NCBI GenBank assembly: GCA_017307165.1
Contig: JAFKGK010000014.1
Span: forward strand, 58,517-122,516
Origin: Candidatus Melainabacteria bacterium
Lineage (GTDB): Bacteria; Cyanobacteriota; Vampirovibrionia; Obscuribacterales; Obscuribacteraceae
Length of the DNA stretch: 64,000 nucleotides
Reading direction: 5' to 3'
Shown here: piece by piece, positions 8,893 through 17,542 of the stretch
How the letters are laid out: each line of letters starts with the position of its first letter
Numbering within the stretch: position 1 is the first letter of the stretch
Made by a program: the position numbers and the translations under genes
The notes under the pieces: model-generated
Database searches by the model: none
What the model was told of the DNA's origin: nothing
Seen by the model: the letters and a program-made list of their open reading frames with translations, nothing else

Positions 8893-9807
8893 ATGACCGA
8901 ACGTAAAACTCCGCCTAAGGATAAAAGCTCGCCTAAGGCCAAAACTACGCCCAAGGCAAAAACTGCGCCTAAGGCCAATACTTCGGCAAGGGAGCTTTCT
9001 GCCGAGGATCGCCTCGCCGCCGCTGAAAGCCTCATTTATCACGCCGCACAAACCAAAGGCAAGCAGCAGGTCAAGTTGGCCAAAGAGGCGCTGGCGCTTT
9101 CGCAAGATTGCGTGTTTGCTCACATTTTGCTGGCGGATGCCGTCGATGAAGAATACGAGCCTTCGACTCAGCATCGCCTCGACGCAATCGCAGCAGCGGA
9201 GCGGCTTGCAGGACCGGATTGGGAGACGGTTTACCAGGGGCGCTATTGGGACGTCAAAAATACGCGCATGCTCATGATGGCAATGGAAAGCCTCGCCTTG
9301 CACTACCAGGACTTTGGAATGCCTGAAAAATCAGTGGTATTGTTCAGGCGTTTGCATGAGCTGGATCCGCGGGACAGGCAGGGCAACCGTTGGCCGTTAG
9401 CATCCACACTGTATGCGACACAGCAATTTGATGAGTTGCAGTCGCTTCTGGAGCGCTACAAAAACGACGCCGGCGCTGGCATAACCTACACGAGGGCGCT
9501 GGATGCTTTCAGGCGGCTTGGTGACGGATTGCCGGCCCGCAAGATGTTACTGGATGCCTTTAAATACAACAAATACGTGCCTTTGCACCTGGCTGACATT
9601 TACGATTATGAGGATGATAGGCCAGATTATTTTGAGTTGGGCGGAGACTCGGAGGCTTTGAAATATACCGATGAGAGCTTTGACATATGGTTTGACACGC
9701 CAGGCGCGCTTAAATGGATGGCGGATGTGTTGGAGCCGGAGCTCAAGGCCGCGCACAAAGATGCGGAGCTGGTGGCAGATGCTCTAGAGGGGCTGAGGTT
9801 GGATTAG
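8893..9807 (+). CDS. TPR-type helical repeat protein with Lys/Pro/Ala-rich N-terminal repeats
   Basis: Residues 4-36 are a low-complexity run of KxxPKAK units, encoded by an imperfect short DNA repeat at about 8910-8985. The remaining 270 residues are an alpha-solenoid. The pattern RMLMMAMESLALHYQDFGMP, LDPRDRQGNRWPLAS and NKYVPLHLADIY resembles bacterial TPR proteins related to the eukaryotic ST7 family. There is no signal peptide, so the protein is probably cytoplasmic, and the basic tail could bind nucleic acid or membrane. It precedes the DUF151 gene on the same strand with a 156-bp gap. No enzymatic motif is visible. Confidence 0.75.
   Translation: MTERKTPPKDKSSPKAKTTPKAKTAPKANTSARELSAEDRLAAAESLIYHAAQTKGKQQVKLAKEALALSQDCVFAHILLADAVDEEYEPSTQHRLDAIAAAERLAGPDWETVYQGRYWDVKNTRMLMMAMESLALHYQDFGMPEKSVVLFRRLHELDPRDRQGNRWPLASTLYATQQFDELQSLLERYKNDAGAGITYTRALDAFRRLGDGLPARKMLLDAFKYNKYVPLHLADIYDYEDDRPDYFELGGDSEALKYTDESFDIWFDTPGALKWMADVLEPELKAAHKDAELVADALEGLRLD
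8910..8985 (+). repeat. Short coding tandem repeats
   Basis: Units of the form GCCTAAGGCCAAAACT recur about four times with small changes and encode the KAKTxPKA stretch of the TPR protein. Such repeats can expand or contract in frame. Confidence 0.55.
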
Positions 9808-9963
9808 CTTTATTTTTCGCGAAATCGCCACAGGCCACAACCCTTAAGAAAAAATTGCGCGAGCAAAACTGCCTCAAAACTTGTTATGGTCTAAATAGGA
9901 TCGTCGCGTGTTGTGGCGGTCCAACCGGAAACTCGCATCTGGATAGCGTTACCAGATCATGCA

Positions 9964-10524
9964 ATGAGCAAAAAACAAATGCAAATCGGCGCCATCTGCC
10001 TGGACAAGGCTAGCGGCAAGCCTTTGGTGATCTTGCACGATATCGGTGGCAAGCTCGTAATGCCGATCTGGATTGGGCTGCCTGAGGTGCGTGCCATAAG
10101 CATGGCGAGCAGCCAGACGCAGCCGGAGCGGCCGTCGACTTATGATTTGATGCTTTCGACGATTGCGGCGATGGGTGCCTCCATTACTGATATTGCGATC
10201 GAGGCCAACGATGATAGCGATTTTAAAGCGTTTATTAGCCTGGATGGGGCTAGTGCTCTGCGTCTCGAGGCGAGGCCGGCCGATGCGGTTGTGCTGGCGA
10301 GCATGACTGGTGCGCCGCTTTTTGTTTCGTCAGATATGTTTGAGGAAATGGAAAGAGTGGCTGAGGAAGAGGCGGCAGCAAAATTGATGGCTGATGCGAA
10401 AGCAGAGGCCTTGAAGGCTGCGGAGGCGGAGAAAGAGCGCGAGAGATTTATGGAGTTTTTGGAGGACGTGAAACCGTCAGATTTTGCGCGGTTTGCAGGC
10501 AATGACGACGGTGGCCCGCGTTAG
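9964..10524 (+). CDS. Bifunctional nuclease domain (DUF151/BFN) protein
   Basis: The core runs from MQIGAICLDKASGKPLVILH through LVMPIWIGLPEVRAISMA and the block LRLEARPADAVVLASMTGAP. These are the conserved strands and helices of the DUF151 fold, whose members have been reported to have DNase and RNase activity in plants and bacteria. A charged, coiled-coil-like tail rich in Glu, Ala and Lys follows (about residues 120-165). I place the start at ATG 9964 because family members begin just before the first beta strand. A GTG at 9913 would add 17 unconserved residues. Typical bacterial members are 130-200 residues, so the length is normal. A copy of the structured intergenic repeat begins about 50 bp after the stop. 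Confidence 0.85.
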   Translation: MSKKQMQIGAICLDKASGKPLVILHDIGGKLVMPIWIGLPEVRAISMASSQTQPERPSTYDLMLSTIAAMGASITDIAIEANDDSDFKAFISLDGASALRLEARPADAVVLASMTGAPLFVSSDMFEEMERVAEEEAAAKLMADAKAEALKAAEAEKERERFMEFLEDVKPSDFARFAGNDDGGPR

Positions 10525-10572
10525 ATTTTTGGAGTTTTTAGGTTTTCTGGTGCGCGTCGGACTGACTGGTCT

Positions 10573-10774
10573 GGCGCGTATATGTTTGTTTCGGGCTATA
10601 GTGCAAAAGCGCCTTTTTGGCTAAATTACCAACCAATATTGCAAAATCGCGTCCCGAAACGCAGTAATCACGGAGCAAGAAATTTGGCCAAATATCTCAC
10701 AGGACATTAAAAGCCGTGGGAGACATGGGTTTATCGGGAGTCAGATATTTTGCAAGATTTCTAACGCGCTTCAA
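10573..10774 (+). repeat. Dispersed structured intergenic element, copy A
   Basis: About 200 bp, matching 13713-13911 with clear identity over the whole length. The core reads TTTCGGGCTATAGTGCAAAA, then TTTTGGCTAAATTACCAACC, then GCAAAATCGCGTCCCGAAAC. TTTGGCTAAATT is partly complementary to AAATTTGGCCAAA about 50 bp later, and GCGTCCCGAAACGC forms a small inner hairpin. It lies between the convergent 3' ends of the DUF151 gene and the membrane TPR gene. Confidence 0.75.
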
Positions 10775-11978
10775 TGTACGGGCAGACTTGAGCCGGATGT
10801 TTTGGCAACACCGCCCACGCCACCATCCTCACTATCATCCAACTGGTCCACCAAACGACCACCAGAGGAACAACCGCAACAATCGAAGGCGAGTCACAAT
10901 AAATCAGCAAATTAATAAGCGCATAAGCCCCAGCTACCAACATCACACAGCTGAGCAACGAACAACCTAAAAGCTGAAAAAACCTCGAACGCATAGCAAC
11001 ACTGGTTTTAAGCCAAGCACTGCGATTGGTGATCCGAAAATCTTTGGAGGCGAAAATCAAAAACGCCACCAGCAACGGTAGCAGTGGCAAGCAAAGTGCA
11101 CCATACATAATGATCGGCATATATAGTCGATCACCCAAGAAAGCATCGTCAAGTATCGACCAGCGTGAGCGGTCTACAATTTGCTTAAGCCTGTCTTTTG
11201 GGGATTTTATGCGAACCTTCTCTTCCATAGATGCCAGATAAGGGTTGTTATCTGCGCCAAAACTGACAAAATTGGAATCTGCGCCCTCCTTTTCTAACCT
11301 GATCTCTTGATCGACAATCACGTTGAGATGCATTGCCCTGGCGTCATTTGGAGCAATCTCAAGGGTGCGCACCACCACATCTTTACCTTTCTCCAATCTT
11401 ACTGTCTCAATATAGATCTCAGCCAATAGATTACGAGCCGCAACATCATTGGGATTGCGCGCCATTATTGTCTGCAAATCACTGATCGCCAACGCATATT
11501 TATCAATACGTGCATATGCCTGCGCTCTTTCCATCAGCGTTTTGCTGGATCGGTCACCAATCAGCATTCTGCAATTTGCGCTGTGTATAGCTGAAAAAGC
11601 TGCTTTAGCGACTGGCTCTCTAAACAAATTGGTCGAATAAGCAGCAATCAACAACCAGTAAGAGAAAAAATACAAGCACAGACAGAGCGTGCACACCTTG
11701 AATCCACGCCACAAACATTGAGCAATCAGAAATCGGGACCACTGTGGAGCTACTGCATGCAAACCTTGAGCAAGCCATCGCTGTGAGGTGCTCCACTGAT
11801 ATCCCAATGGATAGAACAAGACCGCCATCAAAGATAGCCAAAAAGAGCCACTAGAATAGGTAGCCGCAATTAATAGAGACGGCAATACAATTGCTAAAAG
11901 CCAGATTTTGCGGCCAAAAGGGTAGATGACGCAATCTAGAGGCTCAAAGATTTCGGGGTTGATCTTGGAAATTTTCAA
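10761..11978 (-). CDS. Polytopic membrane protein with a central TPR domain
   Basis: This 405-residue protein has hydrophobic helices at about 25-58 (two segments) and 93-113, then a soluble TPR region of about 150-290 (RAQAYARIDKYALAISDLQT, followed by RNPNDVAARNLLAEIYIE). Three more membrane segments follow at about 295-318, 340-362 and 365-388. The start is TTG at 11978, chosen because GAGGTG lies five bases before it and no nearby ATG is better placed. It follows the 37-residue membrane peptide gene by 18 bp and is probably co-transcribed with it. The 3' end runs into the end of intergenic element copy A. Function unknown; the layout suggests a membrane assembly platform. Confidence 0.72.
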   Translation of the reverse strand: MKISKINPEIFEPLDCVIYPFGRKIWLLAIVLPSLLIAATYSSGSFWLSLMAVLFYPLGYQWSTSQRWLAQGLHAVAPQWSRFLIAQCLWRGFKVCTLCLCLYFFSYWLLIAAYSTNLFREPVAKAAFSAIHSANCRMLIGDRSSKTLMERAQAYARIDKYALAISDLQTIMARNPNDVAARNLLAEIYIETVRLEKGKDVVVRTLEIAPNDARAMHLNVIVDQEIRLEKEGADSNFVSFGADNNPYLASMEEKVRIKSPKDRLKQIVDRSRWSILDDAFLGDRLYMPIIMYGALCLPLLPLLVAFLIFASKDFRITNRSAWLKTSVAMRSRFFQLLGCSLLSCVMLVAGAYALINLLIYCDSPSIVAVVPLVVVWWTSWMIVRMVAWAVLPKHPAQVCPYIEAR

Positions 11979-11996
11979 TCTAACACCTCACTGAAC

Positions 11997-12110
11997 CTAT
12001 CCGTGGAGCAAAACCTTATACGAGACAGCTATGAATACCCAACACAACGCAAGCGCCAGCAGCTCGATTAGATTGATGACTAGTGCGCGTTTGTTGATAG
12101 AGGGTTTCAT
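11997..12110 (-). CDS. 37-residue single-span membrane peptide
   Basis: This small ORF encodes MKPSINKRALVINLIELLAL followed by ALCWVFIAVSYKVLLHG. It has a basic N-terminus, one long hydrophobic helix and a short tail, which is the profile of a small inner-membrane protein. It ends 18 bp before the start of the membrane TPR gene on the same strand, so they may form an operon. The Shine-Dalgarno sequence is weak, and I know no homologue. Confidence 0.4.
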   Translation of the reverse strand: MKPSINKRALVINLIELLALALCWVFIAVSYKVLLHG

Positions 12111-12274
12111 TGGTAGTTGATTCGAGGCGATTGAGCTGTGACTGGATGCGATGCCACCATGTTAAATGGCACTGCTCGATATTAACTGGTTTTCAGGTGG
12201 TGAAATAGATGGTGGGGTGGGGATTTACGGGGTGAAATCGATGGGAGTTACCCCTATGGAGACGGCCCACCCCG

Positions 12275-13525
12275 CTATTTCCCCTGATACTGCCGCCAAA
12301 AACTCGACTTTTGCTTGTGCTGTGCCTGTAAAGCCGCAAAATAGGCTGCATGATCCGGCAAACCCTGCCAATCATCGATGGTGGGGGAAAGGTTTTCGAG
12401 TTTTTTGAGATAGCTGACACCATGGTGATAGGTCACCGACTTGGCGCGCGCCAAAATTGAGTCCAAGAGCGATCTGTACATGACACTAGTCGCGAGGGGC
12501 TTGTTGTGCGGCTTTAAATCATCAATCAGATTAAGCAAGATCCAATAAAAATCACCTTCGATATTTTTTGCATGATTGACTATATATCGCTCCACATCAT
12601 CAATCCGGCCGAGCTCAAACAAATAGTGAGCGTCCTCGCCTTCAAACTCCTTACCACGCATAATCTCAGCGATCGCTTGCGCTACGATGCCTTCGCGCTC
12701 GCTTTCGCCGACGACTGCGATCAGCTGATTTAGGCTACTCAGCCCTCTGTCGGCGCGATACATCCGCCACATGGTTTGCGTGAGCGCCTCGGTGTCACCC
12801 AGCTTGCTGTAGATCGCGGCCATGAGAGTGTCGCGTTCTGTCTTTTTAAATGACTCCGTGACAGGGATGCGCTCGATCCAAGAGCGCGCGTTGGCCAGAT
12901 CGTCGCACTGAAAATACAAAAGCGCGATGTCGATGATATAGGCGACAGGCAAATCATGCCCAGTGCGGCGGGTAGCATTTTTGCATGATATGACCTCGAT
13001 CAACAGCGCCGGATCTTTGAGCTGCCATGCCAAATACTCGAGCGCAAATATAAACGAACTCAAGTCATTACACCCATTGAGCTCAAAGAGCTCCCACAAT
13101 CGCGTTACCGCCTGCCTCATGATCGGCTCCGGCATAAAAGTGGCCATGTGCTCGAATAGCATGCATCTAAAATCAAATGGTTCGTTACTGAGCAGAGGCA
13201 ATAGCTGCTCGAGAATCCACTGCTTGTCATCGCATTTGGTGGCAAACCTTACAAACAGCTCAGCTGCATTTGTCCTAAAAACATCTCCGATGCTGCCGTT
13301 TGAGTCGTCGCATTGATTGAGGATGATTTGATCTGCTGTAAAAAAAGCAAGTAAGGCAGTGATGGCACCATTGGGGTCATCCTCTGCGCCTTCGAGCCCT
13401 TGCAATGCCTGTGCGAGCTCTACGGCATATCTATTAGAATGGCCATATGGCGTAAATTTGCGCCTTTTGAAGGCTGCAAGGCGCTTTTTGAAATCGCTGA
13501 TTGCTTGCTTGGATTGTGCCGACAT
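12275..13525 (-). CDS. DUF6880-like alpha-helical repeat protein
   Basis: This 416-residue soluble protein has no signal peptide. The C-terminal signature YHHGVSYLKKLENLSPTIDD, followed by HAAYFAALQAQHKQKSSFWR, matches the pattern I associate with DUF6880, whose members end in a conserved FW after a helical repeat array. The middle contains TPR-like pairs such as ARSWIERIPVTESFKKTERD. A GAGGA lies about 12 nt before the ATG. Intergenic element copy B lies about 190 bp upstream of its start. The role is unknown; the domain name is from memory and moderately certain. Confidence 0.7.
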   Translation of the reverse strand: MSAQSKQAISDFKKRLAAFKRRKFTPYGHSNRYAVELAQALQGLEGAEDDPNGAITALLAFFTADQIILNQCDDSNGSIGDVFRTNAAELFVRFATKCDDKQWILEQLLPLLSNEPFDFRCMLFEHMATFMPEPIMRQAVTRLWELFELNGCNDLSSFIFALEYLAWQLKDPALLIEVISCKNATRRTGHDLPVAYIIDIALLYFQCDDLANARSWIERIPVTESFKKTERDTLMAAIYSKLGDTEALTQTMWRMYRADRGLSSLNQLIAVVGESEREGIVAQAIAEIMRGKEFEGEDAHYLFELGRIDDVERYIVNHAKNIEGDFYWILLNLIDDLKPHNKPLATSVMYRSLLDSILARAKSVTYHHGVSYLKKLENLSPTIDDWQGLPDHAAYFAALQAQHKQKSSFWRQYQGK

Positions 13526-14010
13526 GTGTTTTCAAGTCCTCGCGGGCGGCGGCTTGGTGTCTTTTTGGAAAATCTCCAGGTAAACATCATACACAAATGG
13601 TTGTGATGGTTGGTGTTGGGGTGGTTGGGTGTTTGAAAGTGCGAGAGGTGGTGCCTGCATGAGATTTTTGGGGATTTTGCGTATCTGATTGGGTTTGCGG
13701 CTCGTTTGTCAGGCGGGTATGTGTTTGTTTCGGGCCGTAGTGCAAAAGTGCCATTTTGGCTATATTTCTAACCAATATTGCAAAATCGCGTCCCGAAACG
13801 CAGTATTGTCGGGGTTAGAAATCCGGCCAAATTTATCACAGGGCATCTAAAGCCATGGGGGACAAGGGTTTATCGGGTGGCAGGTATTTGGCTAAATTTC
13901 CAATGCTTTTTAATGATCCTGATGATCAGTGAGCGGCCCTATGCGTCAGCACCGGGGCCGCGGCTGATTGTCCTATCTCGTCTTTGCTATTTGCTTTAGC
14001 TTGCGTCGAT
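13526..14010. other. 485-bp gene-free stretch
   Basis: No credible coding region is visible. The right half holds copy B of the structured intergenic element (13713-13911). The left part must include the promoter of the DUF6880-like gene, but I cannot assign boxes with confidence. Confidence 0.5.
13713..13911 (+). repeat. Dispersed structured intergenic element, copy B
   Basis: This is the best-preserved copy. It reads TTTCGGGCCGTAGTGCAAAA, then TTTTGGCTATATTTCTAACC, then GCAAAATCGCGTCCCGAAAC. The arm TTTGGCTATATTTCTAACC pairs with GGTTAGAAATCCGGCCAAA further on (16 of 19 positions), enclosing a loop with its own GCGT/ACGC hairpin. It aligns with copy A over about 200 bp, including the trailing CACAGG(A/G)CAT and GGGTTTATCGGG blocks. 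Confidence 0.75.
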
Positions 14011-16731
14011 CTAGTGCGATTCGCCTGGCGGATTACCCGGCGGGATCGGCGGAGGCGGACAATTTGGCAGAGGCGACGTAAATTGCCACTGCGCCACTTC
14101 GGAATCACAAGCCTTGGCCGAACCATCCGGATTGGTCTGCCCTTGCGAACGCGAACAATCCAGTACGTTGCCTTCGGACTCAGGATCACCCGCCTTTGGA
14201 GGCTTACGGCAATCCGCCTGCGTCGAATAGGCATTGTTACGCGCCATCACCGACCAGTTGATCGTACACGGATTGGTCCTCGTCGGAGGCTCCGTATATA
14301 TATTGAGCCCCTGATAGTTGAGCTGCCCTCTCAGGATCGACTGCGGATTGGTGGTAGCATTTGGTCCATTGTTTGCAGTGCTGATCAGCACCACACCATC
14401 ACCAGCAGCAGAGTCACCACGCACGATCATCCTAAAATTGCGGGTTTGCGACGAAGGCAAAACGCTCTGCGCAAACACAGGCTGCATGACACCAGTCACA
14501 TCGTCCATCGCGATATTGATGTTTGGCGGCACGGTACCACCCACGATGTACATGTCCGAAGCCACCCAATTTTTGGAACCACGAGCGTTGGACACCTGAC
14601 CGGTGGGAACGGGGCCTTCGCCTTCGATGGCTGCTTCGGTTGCGACAGTCTTTGGACTAAAGAAAGGAATGCCACGAGCCAGGAGAAAATCACCAGCCTT
14701 GATCTTTTTGGTGCCCATTGCAGTCACCGAAAGCAAATTGTTGGTGATGGTATCAGTCACGCGCACACCCATCTTGCCATTGTTGCTGGCAGTGGTGGCA
14801 CGATCGACCACGGCCTGATACTTGTTGACCAGGGCCTGAGCCGCAGCGACTTCTTGTTGCCAATAACGCACCTGACCATCGTCATTGTCATTGTTGGACT
14901 GCTGCAGCGCACGGGTCAGATTGGCTTGCGCATTGGCGAGCTTGGCCTGAGCCTGAGCGAGCAGAGGACGATACTTGGTCAATACTCTCTGCGCCACCAC
15001 ATCGGTCTCGTTGGAGATGCGCTTCGTTTCAAGGAGTTCGCGTTCGAGATCGTAGAGGTCTTCGACAGGGTTGCCATCAGTGGTAGTGGCATTGCCCTTG
15101 TCGTCCATGCCAGTCGCAAGTGTAGTGCTCTGCGCTGCCCATGCAAGCTGCTGAGGCACGCTGCTCTGCATCCTGAATGTATAAGCCTGATCCACATATC
15201 TCTGCGCGGTATTGGCATTAAAATTGACCAGCGAACGCGGATCCCTGCCCGGCACCATCGCCGTATTGGCATCGACCAGCGTAAAGATGGCACCATACAC
15301 GTTGTTGGGATCGCCTACCGGAGGACGCTGAGCATACACCGGCTGCTCGAGAAAGCTCGCCGCCACGCTGGTCGCCTTGGTAGGAGACGGGAGGATCGCG
15401 ACGTTTTGGCCGATCGGCGAGTTGCGCATATCCAGATTGCGGAGAGCACGGACGACCGAATCGACGTTGGGCTTGATGCCTTCGTTGCGGAGCCAATCAT
15501 AGACAAAGAGCGACAGAGACACCGACGGATTGTCGGAGCTGCGACCCATAAAGTCAGCACGAGTGATGCCACCCGATCCCGGGAAAGCGCCACCATTGGC
15601 AGTGAAATAACCACCATTGCCGCCCCAAGGAGCACTCGAACCACCCTGGCCGATGCTGGAGACTTGAGAGGCATTCATGATGTTGAGAGGAGTGACGGCA
15701 TTGTTGGTAAAAGGTGCAGGACTGCCCACAGGAGGCATCCCCTGCGGAAACTCAATACGCAACACACCAGAAGTCGCAGCCAATCTGGGGCCACCCATCT
15801 GAGCACAAGCTACAGAATTGACGATGCCAGTGGGCAATTTGCCATTGGCACCAGGCTGAGGAGCTATAGCATTGGCCTGCTCGCGAGCCGACAATCTGAC
15901 CACCGCAGGGATGACAGAGGAGTTTGCTGCGAGGCCTTCAAAGAGCCCCTTGTCGACGAGACGCACTTGCTCGGCGAGGTTGGACAGCATGATCGGACCC
16001 GCAGGCGAGGGGATCTCTACCTTGGCGCGATAGTATCTGGTGCCATTGACTTGAGCTACAAAAGCGGGATTGCCATTGAGGCCGTCCATGCTGGCTGGAT
16101 TGGGGCAGGGCGTATTGGTCACGCCCGATGCACCAAATACAGTGCGGAGATCACCGATCTCTATAGTGAAATCATTGGGGGTGAGGTTTTTATAGCCAGC
16201 CGACGAGCGGCGATTGTTGGAGTTATAGGCATTGGCAGCAACCTGACGGAGGCTAGCACCGGTGATGGTGCGTCCATCGGCATCCTGGGCATTGCCGCCA
16301 GTGAGATAGGTCTGCATGGCATTGGCGAGATTGCGAGCGGCTGATTTGGCGCTAGCCAGATCCTGAGTCGCTGCCGCCAGCATCGTGGTATTGCCGAGCT
16401 CCTGAGCAACGATAGCATCGAGTCTGACCGTCGCCATCACAGTATTGATAGATAAGACCGGTCTCTGCTCGAGACCCGCCGTCCCATACTGATCGACGAC
16501 ACCCACCCGACCCACGCGCGGATCGAGCACAGTCACTCGCTGTACGTCCTTGGCTACAGCTATGGCCGCAGCATCGATCGACGTCTGAGCCTGCTTTTGG
16601 TAACTAAACAGCTGCTGGTAGTTGAGGGCGATATACCCAAACAACACCACCACTGCGATAAAACCCGCGATGCCGTAGATCAGGGTACTCCCCGATCTAG
16701 TCCTCGCAGTCTGTCTCATACTTTGTTTCAT
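14011..16731 (-). CDS. TadG-like pilus/secretion protein, large
   Basis: The N-terminus (ATG at 16731; AGGT upstream) reads MKQSMRQTARTRSGSTLIYG and then one hydrophobic helix up to about residue 38, like Tad/Flp-system TadG-type pseudopilins. A longer frame back to 16815 adds unconserved residues and is rejected. The extracytoplasmic part (about 870 residues) starts with a helix (TSIDAAAIAVAKDVQRVTVL) typical of this family. It contains a coiled coil at about 557-643 (LAQAQAKLANAQANLTRALQ) and ends in a Pro-rich tail (NCPPPPIPPGNPPGESH). TadG proteins are usually 300-600 residues, so this one is long. It is third in a leftward set with two TadE-like genes. Role in pilus assembly or adhesion is inferred; no Tad ATPase or platform gene is in the window. 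Confidence 0.75.
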   Translation of the reverse strand: MKQSMRQTARTRSGSTLIYGIAGFIAVVVLFGYIALNYQQLFSYQKQAQTSIDAAAIAVAKDVQRVTVLDPRVGRVGVVDQYGTAGLEQRPVLSINTVMATVRLDAIVAQELGNTTMLAAATQDLASAKSAARNLANAMQTYLTGGNAQDADGRTITGASLRQVAANAYNSNNRRSSAGYKNLTPNDFTIEIGDLRTVFGASGVTNTPCPNPASMDGLNGNPAFVAQVNGTRYYRAKVEIPSPAGPIMLSNLAEQVRLVDKGLFEGLAANSSVIPAVVRLSAREQANAIAPQPGANGKLPTGIVNSVACAQMGGPRLAATSGVLRIEFPQGMPPVGSPAPFTNNAVTPLNIMNASQVSSIGQGGSSAPWGGNGGYFTANGGAFPGSGGITRADFMGRSSDNPSVSLSLFVYDWLRNEGIKPNVDSVVRALRNLDMRNSPIGQNVAILPSPTKATSVAASFLEQPVYAQRPPVGDPNNVYGAIFTLVDANTAMVPGRDPRSLVNFNANTAQRYVDQAYTFRMQSSVPQQLAWAAQSTTLATGMDDKGNATTTDGNPVEDLYDLERELLETKRISNETDVVAQRVLTKYRPLLAQAQAKLANAQANLTRALQQSNNDNDDGQVRYWQQEVAAAQALVNKYQAVVDRATTASNNGKMGVRVTDTITNNLLSVTAMGTKKIKAGDFLLARGIPFFSPKTVATEAAIEGEGPVPTGQVSNARGSKNWVASDMYIVGGTVPPNINIAMDDVTGVMQPVFAQSVLPSSQTRNFRMIVRGDSAAGDGVVLISTANNGPNATTNPQSILRGQLNYQGLNIYTEPPTRTNPCTINWSVMARNNAYSTQADCRKPPKAGDPESEGNVLDCSRSQGQTNPDGSAKACDSEVAQWQFTSPLPNCPPPPIPPGNPPGESH

Positions 16732-16937
16732 ACGCTGCAAACCTATTGCTAAAAAATGGACAGGAAAAAATGTCGGGCACTGGTAAAAAATATTGGCAAA
16801 ATCAGTCTCAGGCATCGCAAGTTTGGCGAAAGGTAAGCGCAGCCGAAACCTAGATCCCGTGCCGCCCCAAACTTAGATATTTATCAAAGATAACCCAATC
16901 TGCCCATTTTGACAACACAAATCTCATCCAGGTCTAT

Positions 16938-17453
16938 TTATAACGGTACGACCTGGGGTGGCATAACAGCCGTTAGAGGAAAAGAATGCTGCGAATTGAT
17001 CGGCATCTGCTGTGGCAAGACTCCCGGGATCGAAGCTGGGAGCTTGTAATCGACCTGCGTCCGCACCTCCACGCTACCCTCGTAGTTGCCGCCGATCAAG
17101 AGATTGGACGGTCGTTTGAAATCATTTGACAAACTCACCTGCACCACCCGCGGCCCAATAATATAGCCGTCGAGATGCTGCATCTTGGTCACTACCGACG
17201 CCGCCCGCTGCTTGATCGGACTGGCGTCAGGCAAGACACCTACAGCATCCGCAGCGATCGGCTGCACCACCGACGCCGCCCTGGCCGCATCACGACACGC
17301 ATTGTCATTGAGAGTAGCCGCAAGATAAAAAACAATCAGGTCGATGATGGCAAAAAACAAAGGAATGAGCACCAAAAGCCCGGCGCTCAGCTCAACTAGC
17401 TGAGAACCACGACTGCGCCTGCCTCTGGCGGGGCTCGGGGACAAGGTTTTCAA
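16938..17453 (-). CDS. TadE-like pseudopilin
   Basis: This 171-residue protein has a basic N-terminus (RGRRSRGSQLVELSAGLLVL) followed by a hydrophobic helix (to about residue 48) and the motif NDNACRDAARAASV. This is the usual TadE-family arrangement of anchor plus alanine-rich amphipathic helix. The E in SQLVELSAG sits where TadE and type IV pilin-like proteins have their conserved Glu. The C-terminal part is beta-rich and would be exposed outside the inner membrane. The start is TTG at 17453. It lies between the other two pseudopilin genes, 89 bp from the upstream one, in one probable operon. Confidence 0.75.
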   Translation of the reverse strand: MKTLSPSPARGRRSRGSQLVELSAGLLVLIPLFFAIIDLIVFYLAATLNDNACRDAARAASVVQPIAADAVGVLPDASPIKQRAASVVTKMQHLDGYIIGPRVVQVSLSNDFKRPSNLLIGGNYEGSVEVRTQVDYKLPASIPGVLPQQMPINSQHSFPLTAVMPPQVVPL

Positions 17454-17542
17454 ACTCTACTTTTCTCCACCATCTATATATAAGGATATAATTCCCCGCA
17501 ACCTTTCACCAAACTTTCAACCATTTTTCACCAAAAATAAAA

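Noticed and set aside
9814..9826. TTTCGCGAAA palindrome between the TPR and DUF151 genes
   Set aside because: A single 10-bp palindrome with no promoter context is expected by chance in 64 kb.
13984..16344. A 786-codon plus-strand open frame opposite the TadG-like gene
   Set aside because: Its product is full of Arg, Ile, Ser and His with no domain, and it mirrors the codon bias of the real leftward gene, whose TadG features are clear. Long antisense frames arise from such bias.
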